Origin: an uncultured Steroidobacter sp.
Lineage (GTDB): Bacteria > Pseudomonadota > Gammaproteobacteria > Steroidobacterales > Steroidobacteraceae
DNA length: 64,000 nt
Assembly (NCBI RefSeq): GCF_937958065.1
Contig: NZ_CALFXI010000051.1
Span: forward strand, 1-64,000
Direction of reading: 5' to 3'
The position numbers and the translations under genes were made by a program. Positions 48,299 to 56,230 of the stretch are shown here, one piece after another. The first letter of the stretch is position 1. The number at the start of each line of letters is the position of its first letter. The notes below the pieces were generated by a model, which was given only the letters and a program-made list of their open reading frames with translations, was not told the origin of the DNA and searched no databases.

Positions 48299-50516
48299 AC
48301 GCAACGAACGCCGGTGGCGTTGGCAACGAGGCGCGGCAATCGCAGAAGCGACGATTGCGCTGCCGTTGCTGCTCGTCGTCATTCTGGCGCTGATTCAGTT
48401 CGGCTTCGTCTACCAGGCGAAGGCGACGCTGAATCATGCGGCATTACAAGCAGCACGTGCCGGCGCCGTTTCGAATGGCACACCCGCCGCGATCCGCCGC
48501 GGACTCGCCCAGGGGCTGGCGCCACTCACGTCACCAGACGCCTCGTTAGGAGGTGTCGCCGAATCAGTTGTTCGGCTCGAAGGCGAGCTGCTCAGCGATG
48601 CGCGTATCCGCATCCTCAATCCCACGCGTGAAGCGTTCGATGATTTCGCGGTGGAGACCGATGGTGGTCGTGAGCTGCCGAACGATCGACTCCACGTTCG
48701 CGATTCGCGGCCGGGTGCGAGCGGCGGACTCAACATTCAAGACGCGAATCTGCTGCGCGTCGAGGTCACGTATGGATACGAGCTGAAGGTTCCGCTGATC
48801 AACGGCTTCGTGTCACGCGTGCTCGGGATGAGGCGCGAAGGCGATGCGTTTCATCAGCAGCTGCTGCGTCGGAACCGGTTGCCGATCACTGCAACGGCGA
48901 CCGTGCGTATGCAGAGTCCGCTGCGTTTTAGCGAGCTGCTGGTCTCGCGCGCGGATCTTCCAGACGTCGAACGAATTGCCGCTGATCCTGGCGAACCGGG
49001 CGACGGTGGCAATCACAACGATGATGAAGCTGCATCGGGCGATACGGATAGCTCGCCCGGGACTGCAGACGGCAGCGGCAGCTCGCTCGGCGAGGGCTTC
49101 TTCGGTTTCGGCGAGGGGCGGGCGCCACCGCCGCTCGATTCGGACGATGCTGGTGAAGAGATCCGCGACGGTCATTCCGGCGCAGGTAATGAGCAGCCGC
49201 TCTGCACAGTCGTCACGGACGAAGCTCCGCCCGCTGCTGAAGATCGAAGCACGCTTGGCCGCGTTTGGGATGAGCTGCGTGGTCTCGCCGCCGACGCGTA
49301 TGAATTCGTGCGCGGGTTCTGGGAAGGACTGCGCGATCAAATCGGCGATCTCGTCGCCGCGATCACGCATCCGATCGAAACGGCGCGCGGCATTTATGAG
49401 CTGGCGATGTCCTTCATGGAGGACCCCGCCGGCACCGCACGCACCATCGGTGCCGCGCTCGGCCACGATCTCAGCCAGCTCGTCGAATGTGATGCGTTCG
49501 ATCGCGGTCGCGTGCTGGGCAGCTACGTCAGCCCGGCGTTCATGCTCAAGCTGGCTGCCAAGCTCGCCCACTTCGGCCGTGCTGGGCTCCGGGCCGCAGC
49601 CGATGCCACCAAACACGAGCTCGGCTGTGCGAGCTTCGCCGCCGATACGCCCGTTTGGAGCGGCGAGCGCAATGTTCCCATTCAATCGATCGAGCCTGGC
49701 GAATGGGTGGATGCGCGCAGCGATCGCGATTATCTCGATCGGTCGCGGCTCGTCACTCACGTTTTATCGCGACGCGCGTCGGCGCACCACGTCGTCGAGA
49801 CCGAAAGGTCGCGGCTTACGGTTACCGAAGAGCACCCGCTTTGGGTGCAGGGTCGTGGCTGGACCGCCGTTCGCGACATCGAACTCGGCGCGCCAATCGC
49901 CACTGCGGACGGCGACACGCTCGTACTCGCCAACCGGCGCGTCGATTCGGCGCTGCAGGTTTTCAATCTCACTGTCGCGAGTGATTCGAGTTATTTCGTC
50001 GGCGACGAACGCGTCTGGGCGCACAACGCGACCTGCACTGTCCGCCTCGCTTACCACGCCCCTCGCAGCCCAACCAACTTCGCCGTCGGCGCCAGCGACG
50101 GCGGGCCCGGCACCTGGTCCTCCATCACTCGCCCCGACACGGACGCCTATCGCTACCAGGAAGTCATCACCGGCGCACCTCGCGGCGTTGAGTACAATGT
50201 CAACGGCGTGCACTTCGACGGCTACGACGCCCAGCGCGACGTGTTGTTAGATGCGAAGCATTGGACGCAGGAATGTCCGCTCGGAGACAAGTGCCGGTCG
50301 GAGCCGCTGCGGCAACTAATGGCTGAGAGATTATTGTCTGAGGCAGAACGTCAGCTAAACGCTACGACAACTAGCGGCAGTCAAATCGAGTGGCGAGTTG
50401 TGGACGAGGAGATGGCGCTTCGAATCAGTTCAATACTCGATTCCGGAATCGAGAATGCAGACGCTCGACAACGAATCACGGTCATTTACACGCCCCTTTC
50501 CGACATCCAGAGATAA
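48288..50516 (+). CDS. TadE-type membrane protein fused to Hint and Tox-REase-5 toxin domains
   Basis: 742 residues in four parts. (1) Residues about 14-60: RGAAIAEATIALPLLLVVILAL, a TadE leader and helix. (2) About 60-446: an extracytoplasmic region with a Gly/Asp/Ser-rich disordered stretch (about 230-310). (3) 447-580: a Hint autoprocessing domain, starting with C447 (CASFAADTPVW), with block-B TEEHPLW and ending VWAHN, the usual pretoxin cleavage point after N580. (4) 581-742: a toxin resembling Tox-REase-5 (YQEVITGAPRGVEYNVNGVHFDGYD), with D655-A-K657 completing a PD-(D/E)XK nuclease-like site. It sits inside the Tad locus between secretin and ATPase, with its likely immunity gene 7 bases downstream. 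This suggests a polymorphic toxin carried on a Tad minor pilin. Confidence 0.8.
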   Translation: MDVTRNERRWRWQRGAAIAEATIALPLLLVVILALIQFGFVYQAKATLNHAALQAARAGAVSNGTPAAIRRGLAQGLAPLTSPDASLGGVAESVVRLEGELLSDARIRILNPTREAFDDFAVETDGGRELPNDRLHVRDSRPGASGGLNIQDANLLRVEVTYGYELKVPLINGFVSRVLGMRREGDAFHQQLLRRNRLPITATATVRMQSPLRFSELLVSRADLPDVERIAADPGEPGDGGNHNDDEAASGDTDSSPGTADGSGSSLGEGFFGFGEGRAPPPLDSDDAGEEIRDGHSGAGNEQPLCTVVTDEAPPAAEDRSTLGRVWDELRGLAADAYEFVRGFWEGLRDQIGDLVAAITHPIETARGIYELAMSFMEDPAGTARTIGAALGHDLSQLVECDAFDRGRVLGSYVSPAFMLKLAAKLAHFGRAGLRAAADATKHELGCASFAADTPVWSGERNVPIQSIEPGEWVDARSDRDYLDRSRLVTHVLSRRASAHHVVETERSRLTVTEEHPLWVQGRGWTAVRDIELGAPIATADGDTLVLANRRVDSALQVFNLTVASDSSYFVGDERVWAHNATCTVRLAYHAPRSPTNFAVGASDGGPGTWSSITRPDTDAYRYQEVITGAPRGVEYNVNGVHFDGYDAQRDVLLDAKHWTQECPLGDKCRSEPLRQLMAERLLSEAERQLNATTTSGSQIEWRVVDEEMALRISSILDSGIENADARQRITVIYTPLSDIQR

Positions 50517-50523
50517 GCTGCAC

Positions 50524-51699
50524 ATGAACGTGTACGAAAAACTATCTATCTGGACGTTGGCGCTTTATCGCCAACCGATGTCGTTTCAGCAGTATCAGCA
50601 CATGAGCCGTAGACTCATAGAGGTCCTGCAACAGGACCGACCCGAGTTCGGTCAACTGATGGCAGTTGGATCGGGACAGGCTCGCGCGATCGCTCCAGAT
50701 CTCAATGACCTTGAAGATACTATTGCATCAGCGGTTTTCGACTTACATCACACATCCGATTATCTGCATTTGTCAGATAACGGCGAGCTTGGACCGCATT
50801 CGCTCTCGAGACTGGGTTTTGCAGTTACCTATGGTTCGCTCGACGCCAGTGGCAGCTCGATGCTGGCGCTCGAGGATGGCGGGAGCCGTCTAAGACTGCG
50901 AGGAACCTCTGCCAGCATCGAACCGGAGACGTCGTCGGCCTTGGAGATGTTCGTGGCGTCATCAGCGACTTCAGCACATCCGGCTGCGATTAGGCACTTG
51001 CTGCGGCTTCTCCTAACCATGTGGCCCTCTAGCTTCGGTGGCGTTTCCATCCCACGCTTTCAGCAAAGCGTGCGTGGTAACGATCGCGCCTCCTACGCCG
51101 GCCAATGGCTCTTCTACCTCCCCTTCCCCCACCTCGCGAAGTGCCTCCCGCCCGACATCCATCACGAGCCCTTCGCCAACGGCATCCTCATTGAAACAAC
51201 GCCTCACATGCCCGACGCCAACAACCCAGCCGACGTTGCGGCGGGCAAGCGAGTGCGGGATGTGCTCGACGAATTCGGGCTGGTGAACGACGCGACTTAC
51301 GCAATCGAGGGCTGGCCGCCGGATCAGGAAGAAACGATTTACGAGCACTTCATAAGCGGCGCGCCGGCGGATCGCAAGTACACCGTCCACTGCATCAACT
51401 TCGACGGTTACGACCCCGACCGCAAAGTATTGCTCTACGCCAAACTCTTCCGACGCCTGAAGAGACATCCCAAGGAATGGGGCCTGAGAGGCTGGGACGG
51501 TCCGGTGTTGAACGAGGCGAAGCGCCAGGTGCGAGCTGCGGCAAAAGCGGGCGGCGTGCCGATTGAATGGCACATCGGGTTGGAAGAACCCGCCCACCAG
51601 GTGCGCCAACTGTTAGCCGACTACACCACCATCACCGAACAACAACTCCGCGTGATCTACACACCATTGCAAGAAGCACTGAGCCGCCCACCACGCTAA
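50524..51699 (+). CDS. Probable immunity protein (Imm52-like) fused to a degenerate Tox-REase-5 domain
   Basis: 391 residues from ATG 50524, 7 bases after the toxin stop. Residues 1 to about 255 look like the immunity partner seen beside Tox-REase-5 toxins (I believe the Imm52 family; this is from memory and medium-sure). Residues about 270-391 are a second copy of the upstream toxin domain: YEHFISGAPADRKYTVHCINFDGYD aligns with its start, and IEWHIG...RVIYTPL with its end. The catalytic D-A-K is Y305-A-K307 here, so nuclease activity is probably lost. The first two-thirds of the gene is visibly less GC-rich than its surroundings. It may be a fused orphan toxin tip or a dual-function antidote. 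Confidence 0.7.
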   Translation: MNVYEKLSIWTLALYRQPMSFQQYQHMSRRLIEVLQQDRPEFGQLMAVGSGQARAIAPDLNDLEDTIASAVFDLHHTSDYLHLSDNGELGPHSLSRLGFAVTYGSLDASGSSMLALEDGGSRLRLRGTSASIEPETSSALEMFVASSATSAHPAAIRHLLRLLLTMWPSSFGGVSIPRFQQSVRGNDRASYAGQWLFYLPFPHLAKCLPPDIHHEPFANGILIETTPHMPDANNPADVAAGKRVRDVLDEFGLVNDATYAIEGWPPDQEETIYEHFISGAPADRKYTVHCINFDGYDPDRKVLLYAKLFRRLKRHPKEWGLRGWDGPVLNEAKRQVRAAAKAGGVPIEWHIGLEEPAHQVRQLLADYTTITEQQLRVIYTPLQEALSRPPR

Positions 51700-51745
51700 C
51701 GGCGCGCGCAGAGTCGAACGCAGAACCCCACGGCAAGGAACGCCA

Positions 51746-51826
51746 ATGAAATCGCCAATCAACGGAACACTCGACGCAGCCACCGACCTCGCTTCGACGA
51801 CGAGCGCCGCGAGGTCACCGGCATGA
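51746..51826 (+). CDS. Possible 26-residue leader peptide
   Basis: The reading frame MKSPINGTLDAATDLASTTS plus six residues has an AAGGAA ribosome site five bases upstream. It ends in an ATGA that overlaps the start of the next membrane-protein gene. It could be a real small peptide or serve to couple translation. Composition alone does not prove it is a gene. Confidence 0.3.
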   Translation: MKSPINGTLDAATDLASTTSAARSPA

Positions 51827-52023
51827 CCGCCCACCTGCTCGGCCACCTGATTGGCCGCTTCGTACTCTCGTACGCGTTCATCTGGCTGATCATGTTTCTG
51901 ATATCGAGATTGAGCTGGCGTGATGCATTCAGACGCTCGCACCACTGGAGCGGCCTGGTTGCGACGACAACCACCTTCCTGATCGGCCTGATAGCAGCGC
52001 ATGCGAATGGAGCCGGCCCGTGA
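51823..52023 (+). CDS. Small two-helix membrane protein
   Basis: 66 residues with two hydrophobic segments (about 8-27 and 45-60). No family is recognised. The stop overlaps the GTG start of the next gene (GTGA). It lies after the toxin/immunity pair and before CpaF, so it may be an extra immunity or pilus accessory factor. Confidence 0.5.
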   Translation: MTAHLLGHLIGRFVLSYAFIWLIMFLISRLSWRDAFRRSHHWSGLVATTTTFLIGLIAAHANGAGP

Positions 52024-52568
52024 AGCGCGCCACGCTGCTCATTGCAGGTCTATGCGCGATCGCTTCCATCGACGTCATCGCAGGAACCAGGGCGGGCCGA
52101 CCCATGATCATCCATCGCCTGGCTGAAATGAATCTCGAGATCTGGACCGAGCAGGACCCGGAGTGGGACACCCGTCTGAAGCGCAGCCCCAACGCGCTGA
52201 CTTTCACCGCGGAAACACCAGCGCTCACATACCCGCCTACCCACATGAGCTGGACGATCGCGCCAATACTGAAGTTCAAACCGGGCGAGCTCGAATCTGC
52301 CGCGCGCGGAGTGATGCATCAAATGGCCATTCGCTATCGCACGCACCCGCCGGAGCAAATCATCCAGGCGCAGTACGGCGAGATGATGGGCTACGAAACA
52401 ACATTCGAGGCAGAAGCGCAGAACATACCCGTGGACGTGCGAGTCTTCTGCGGGCATCGCGAAGGCAAGCCGATGGTGGTGATGCAAGTGGTGACCTTGA
52501 AGGGCAAGCTGGCTCACGTCGCCGAGCACGTACGCCGCTCCTGGACTCACCTCCGTTACCTGGATTGA
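52020..52568 (+). CDS. Exported protein of unknown function after the toxin module
   Basis: 182 residues from GTG 52020, with a signal peptide (LLIAGLCAIASIDVIAG). The mature part is a single alpha/beta domain with GYETTFEAEAQNIPVDVRVF and a KLAHVAEHVRRSWTHLRYL end. It is reminiscent of small periplasmic proteins of PsbP/DcrB type, but this is only an impression. It is coupled to the membrane protein upstream. Confidence 0.55.
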   Translation: MKRATLLIAGLCAIASIDVIAGTRAGRPMIIHRLAEMNLEIWTEQDPEWDTRLKRSPNALTFTAETPALTYPPTHMSWTIAPILKFKPGELESAARGVMHQMAIRYRTHPPEQIIQAQYGEMMGYETTFEAEAQNIPVDVRVFCGHREGKPMVVMQVVTLKGKLAHVAEHVRRSWTHLRYLD

Positions 52569-52591
52569 GGACGACAGCGAAGGAACGCACG

Positions 52592-53896
52592 ATGAGCACA
52601 CCACACGCCGAGTTGTCAGCGGCCCTCAAGGAACAACTGCAGCCCCTAGTCCTGCGCGAGCTGGATCTCTTTCGCCGTACAGCGCTGAACACGCTTGCAG
52701 ACGCAGATTTGCGAGCGGAAGCCAGGCAGGCCATCGAAACGATCCTCGCATCCGGATCGGTGCGGCTGCCAGCGAGCGTCGATCGCAACACCTTCGTGCA
52801 GGAGATGACGGCGGAAATCATGGGCTACGGCCCGATCGAGCCTTACTTGCACGACGACTCGATCAGCGAAGTCATGGTGAACGGTCCAAACAAGATCTAT
52901 GTGGAGCGCGATGGCCTGCTGTCCGCCGTCCCCGCTCGGTTCATCAGCGCCGAATCCCTGATGCGCGTGATCGAACGTATCGTGGCGCCGCTGGGTCGGC
53001 GCATCGACGAGGGCGTGCCGATGGTCGATGGGCGGCTGCCGGACGGCTCGCGAGTCAATGCAATCATACCGCCGCTCTCGCTGATCGGCCCGATCCTGAC
53101 CATCCGCCGCTTCGCCGGCCAGCGTTACTCGATGCCCAAGCTGGTGGACATCGGCGCACTGACCGTGTCCATGGCCGAATTTCTCAAGATCTGCGTGCAG
53201 TATCGGAAGAACATCATCGTCTCCGGCGGTACGGGCACCGGCAAGACGACGTTTCTGAACGCGCTGTCGGAATACATCTCCAGCAACGAGCGCATCATCA
53301 CCATTGAAGACGCTGCCGAGCTGCGGCTCGTGCAACCGCATGTACTGTCGCTCGAAGCGAGGCCGGCGAACGTCGAAGGGCGCGGTGAAGTCACGATTCG
53401 CGATCTGGTGCGGAACGCGCTCCGCATGCGGCCCGATCGAATCATCGTAGGCGAGTGTCGTGGTGGCGAAGCGCTGGACATGCTGCAGGCGATGAACACG
53501 GGCCATGATGGGTCGCTCACGACGGGGCACGCCAACTCGCCGCGAGACTTGCTGTCACGGCTGGAAGTGATGGTGCTGATGGCGGGAATGGAACTGCCCG
53601 TGCGTGCGATACGGGAGCAGATTGCGTCAGCGGTCGACATCATCGTGCAGCTGTCCAGATTCAGCGATGGGCGCCGGCGTGTTACAGCGATCGTGGCTGT
53701 CGAAGGGCTCGAAGGCGATGTGATCCTGACGCAGCCCTTGTTCAATTTCCGACAAAAAGGCATCGGCGCGCGCGGAGCCATCGTCGGAAGCTACCAGGGA
53801 TGTGGTCAGGCGCCGGCATTCTACGAAGCCTTGGACGAGGCGGGCGTGCACCTGGATCGAAGCATCTTCACTCACGCGGCGGAACGCGCGCGCTGA
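52592..53896 (+). CDS. cpaF: Tad pilus/secretion ATPase CpaF (TadA)
   Basis: 434 residues of the type II/IV secretion ATPase family that powers pilus assembly or substrate export. An N-terminal helical domain precedes GPIEPYLHDDSISEVMVNG, then Walker A GGTGTGKTTF (about residues 211-220), the Asp box (ITIEDAAELRL), Walker B-like RIIVGECRGGEALDML and the His box TTGHANSPRD. ATG 52592 has AAGGA upstream; the long in-frame extension upstream lies in another gene and is ignored. It is followed by tadB after 11 bases. Confidence 0.95.
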   Translation: MSTPHAELSAALKEQLQPLVLRELDLFRRTALNTLADADLRAEARQAIETILASGSVRLPASVDRNTFVQEMTAEIMGYGPIEPYLHDDSISEVMVNGPNKIYVERDGLLSAVPARFISAESLMRVIERIVAPLGRRIDEGVPMVDGRLPDGSRVNAIIPPLSLIGPILTIRRFAGQRYSMPKLVDIGALTVSMAEFLKICVQYRKNIIVSGGTGTGKTTFLNALSEYISSNERIITIEDAAELRLVQPHVLSLEARPANVEGRGEVTIRDLVRNALRMRPDRIIVGECRGGEALDMLQAMNTGHDGSLTTGHANSPRDLLSRLEVMVLMAGMELPVRAIREQIASAVDIIVQLSRFSDGRRRVTAIVAVEGLEGDVILTQPLFNFRQKGIGARGAIVGSYQGCGQAPAFYEALDEAGVHLDRSIFTHAAERAR

Positions 53897-53907
53897 CAGG
53901 AGGAAAG

Positions 53908-54747
53908 ATGCAGCAACTCCCACTTCTCCCGATCATCTGCACAGCCGTGGCCGCTGTGTTGCTGGCGACGCTGCTGATAAGAGCCGTATTGAGCTATCGC
54001 CGATCCTTCATCACCAGCATCGGCACCACTCTGAAGCAGAGCTTCGTGCTCGCGAACCCGCGTTCATTGTTTGCCATCAGCGCGACCATGACCCTGGCCG
54101 CAGGTGCTCTCGCCTACGTACTGGCAGGGCCCGTAGGTGTGGCTGTCACCACGATCATGAGCCTCATCGGCCCATGGCTGATTGCCACGCGCATCGCTAT
54201 CCAACGGCGCAAGCGCTTCGTCTATCAATTGCCCGATGCGCTGCTCGCTTTGAGTTCGGCGCTACGAGCCGGCTCAAATCTCGCCCGCGGGCTCGAACTG
54301 ATGGCGGCGCGCCAGCCGGCGCCGTTGAGCCAGGAGTTCAGCATAGTGCTCGCCGAGCAGCGAGTAGGTCGGCCGCTGGCGGACTCGCTCGACGATCTGC
54401 GTCGACGCGTCGGTGCGCCCGAGTTGGATCTGATGAACACTGCGATGAATGTTTCGCGCCGGGTTGGCGGCAATCTTGCCGACACGCTCGAATCGCTCGC
54501 CCGGACGCTGCAGGAGAAAGCGCACATGGAGGGCAAGATCGATGCACTGACGTCGATGGGCCGAGCGCAGGGATGGGTGGTTGGGCTGCTGCCCGTCTTC
54601 ATCGCGTTCGTCTTGTACCAACAGCAACCCGCGCGCATGAGTCTGCTGTTCACGCAATGGTATGGCTGGGTCGTGCTGTCGATCGTGGCGGCCATGATGA
54701 CCTTGGCTGCGTGGATGATTCGCAGGATCGTGCGAATTGACGTCTAG
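53908..54747 (+). CDS. tadB: Tad inner-membrane platform protein TadB
   Basis: 279 residues. Three or four membrane helices and a T2SSF domain (LPDALLALSSALRAGSNLARGLELMA, then NVSRRVGGNLADTLESLARTLQEK). It partners with TadC in the platform for CpaF. ATG 53908 has a strong AGGAGGA ribosome site. Confidence 0.93.
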   Translation: MQQLPLLPIICTAVAAVLLATLLIRAVLSYRRSFITSIGTTLKQSFVLANPRSLFAISATMTLAAGALAYVLAGPVGVAVTTIMSLIGPWLIATRIAIQRRKRFVYQLPDALLALSSALRAGSNLARGLELMAARQPAPLSQEFSIVLAEQRVGRPLADSLDDLRRRVGAPELDLMNTAMNVSRRVGGNLADTLESLARTLQEKAHMEGKIDALTSMGRAQGWVVGLLPVFIAFVLYQQQPARMSLLFTQWYGWVVLSIVAAMMTLAAWMIRRIVRIDV

Positions 54748-54762
54748 TACGAGAGCGCGGTC

Positions 54763-55662
54763 ATGAGCCTTTACTTAGCGATGTCATTAGCCGGTCTGAG
54801 CGGCTGCCTGTTGCTGCTGATCCCCTTAGCTTTGCGCACCGACAGCGAACCCTCTCTGGCGCGCGACGAAGCGTGGCGCGACCAGTTGCCTTGGTTCCTG
54901 AAACTGCTTCGACCCGCGATGCGCTGGTACAGCGACGCGGTCGAAGCATCGCTCACGTCACAGCGACGCGAAGTGCTGCAAGCACAGCTCGATGCGGCTG
55001 GCGCCGCCTACCTCATCAGCCCGGCGGAATTTCTGATCATTCGCCGCGTGGTCGGCGTCGTTGGAACGATCACCGCTGTCGCGGTGATACTCGGATTCAA
55101 GCTGCGAGATCCGCTTTACGTAGCCATCGCGGCGGCATTCATCCCACTCGCGATTCTTTATCCCGACCTGCGGCTACGCGAACTCACGAAGCGTCGCCAG
55201 TCGCGTTTCGAGAAGGACTTCCCGTTCTTCCTCGATGTGCTCGTGCTGGCGATGAAGGCGGGGCTGAACTTCATCGCTGCACTGGAGCAGGCCATTCATT
55301 CGCTCCGCGACGGCCCGGTGAAACAGGAATTTTCCCGCTACTCGCGAGAAGTACGCGCCGGTCTTTCACGTCGGGCGGCACTGGATCGCCTTGCGGCCAG
55401 GGTCATGCTGCCGGCAGTGACGAGCTTCGCAGCTGCCGTCATTCAAGCCGAGCAGACCGGCGGTTCACTTGGGGAGGTGCTCGCCGATCAAGCGCGCCAG
55501 CGACGGCAAGAACGATTCCTGCGCGCCGAGAAGCTCGCGAATCAGGCGCCCGTAAAGATGCTGTTCCCGCTGATCGCGCTGTTGTTCCCCACCACCTTCA
55601 TCATCATCGGCTTCCCGATAGTGATTCAGTTGCTGGAGTCGGGCGCGCTCAGCTTGTTCTGA
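54763..55662 (+). CDS. tadC: Tad inner-membrane platform protein TadC
   Basis: 299 residues with four or five membrane helices and the T2SSF domain (FEKDFPFFLDVLVLAMKAGLNFIAALEQAI, then EQTGGSLGEVLADQARQRRQERFLRAE). The usual TadB partner, 15 bases after it. Confidence 0.93.
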   Translation: MSLYLAMSLAGLSGCLLLLIPLALRTDSEPSLARDEAWRDQLPWFLKLLRPAMRWYSDAVEASLTSQRREVLQAQLDAAGAAYLISPAEFLIIRRVVGVVGTITAVAVILGFKLRDPLYVAIAAAFIPLAILYPDLRLRELTKRRQSRFEKDFPFFLDVLVLAMKAGLNFIAALEQAIHSLRDGPVKQEFSRYSREVRAGLSRRAALDRLAARVMLPAVTSFAAAVIQAEQTGGSLGEVLADQARQRRQERFLRAEKLANQAPVKMLFPLIALLFPTTFIIIGFPIVIQLLESGALSLF

Positions 55663-55684
55663 TCGGACCGTGCAAGGAAGCACC

Positions 55685-56230
55685 ATGAAGACTCTGGAGT
55701 TACGTACCGCCGACGGGCGATGCATTGCTCGTCACGTGCATATGGCTTGTTCGTTTCGCGCACGTTGTATCGGCTTGTTACGTCGCCAAACCATGCCTGA
55801 CCAGGAAGGCCTGCTGTTGATTCCGGGTGGCAGCGTGCACACGCTCGGCATGCGCTTTCACATCGACGTCGTGTTTCTGAATCGGCACATGCGAGTCCTG
55901 AGCCTGGTCGAGAATGTGGCGCCCTGGCGCATCGTGATTGCACCCAAGGATACGGCGCGCGTCCTGGAGCTAGCCGCCGGCAAGATCGCCAGCACCCAAC
56001 TTACCGCCGGCACCTATCTCATCGTCGACCGATCCTCCGATGATTCCGGCGATCGCAGCAGGCTCGAACAGCCGCGTTCGCAGCGCATGCTGTGCGAGCG
56101 AACGCCTATTCAGTTTTCGTTGCGGTTGCCCTTGGGACGACGCTGCCCCGATTCGGCGCTCAGAACCCCGCAGCCTTATCGACGCGTACCCGACGCTCGC
56201 GCAACGAGGAAGCCGAGCGCTGAAAGCTGA
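55685..56230 (+). CDS. DUF192 protein at the end of the Tad locus
   Basis: 181 residues. Residues 1 to about 120 are a DUF192 domain (LLRRQTMPDQEGLLLIPGGSVHTLGMRFHIDVVFLN). Such genes often close Tad clusters; the function is unknown. Here there is no signal peptide, and the last 55 residues are Arg/Ser/Pro-rich and unlike the family. The 3' end overlaps the convergent papain-hydrolase gene by 71 bases, so the tail may be an extension created by a lost stop codon. Confidence 0.8.
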   Translation: MKTLELRTADGRCIARHVHMACSFRARCIGLLRRQTMPDQEGLLLIPGGSVHTLGMRFHIDVVFLNRHMRVLSLVENVAPWRIVIAPKDTARVLELAAGKIASTQLTAGTYLIVDRSSDDSGDRSRLEQPRSQRMLCERTPIQFSLRLPLGRRCPDSALRTPQPYRRVPDARATRKPSAES

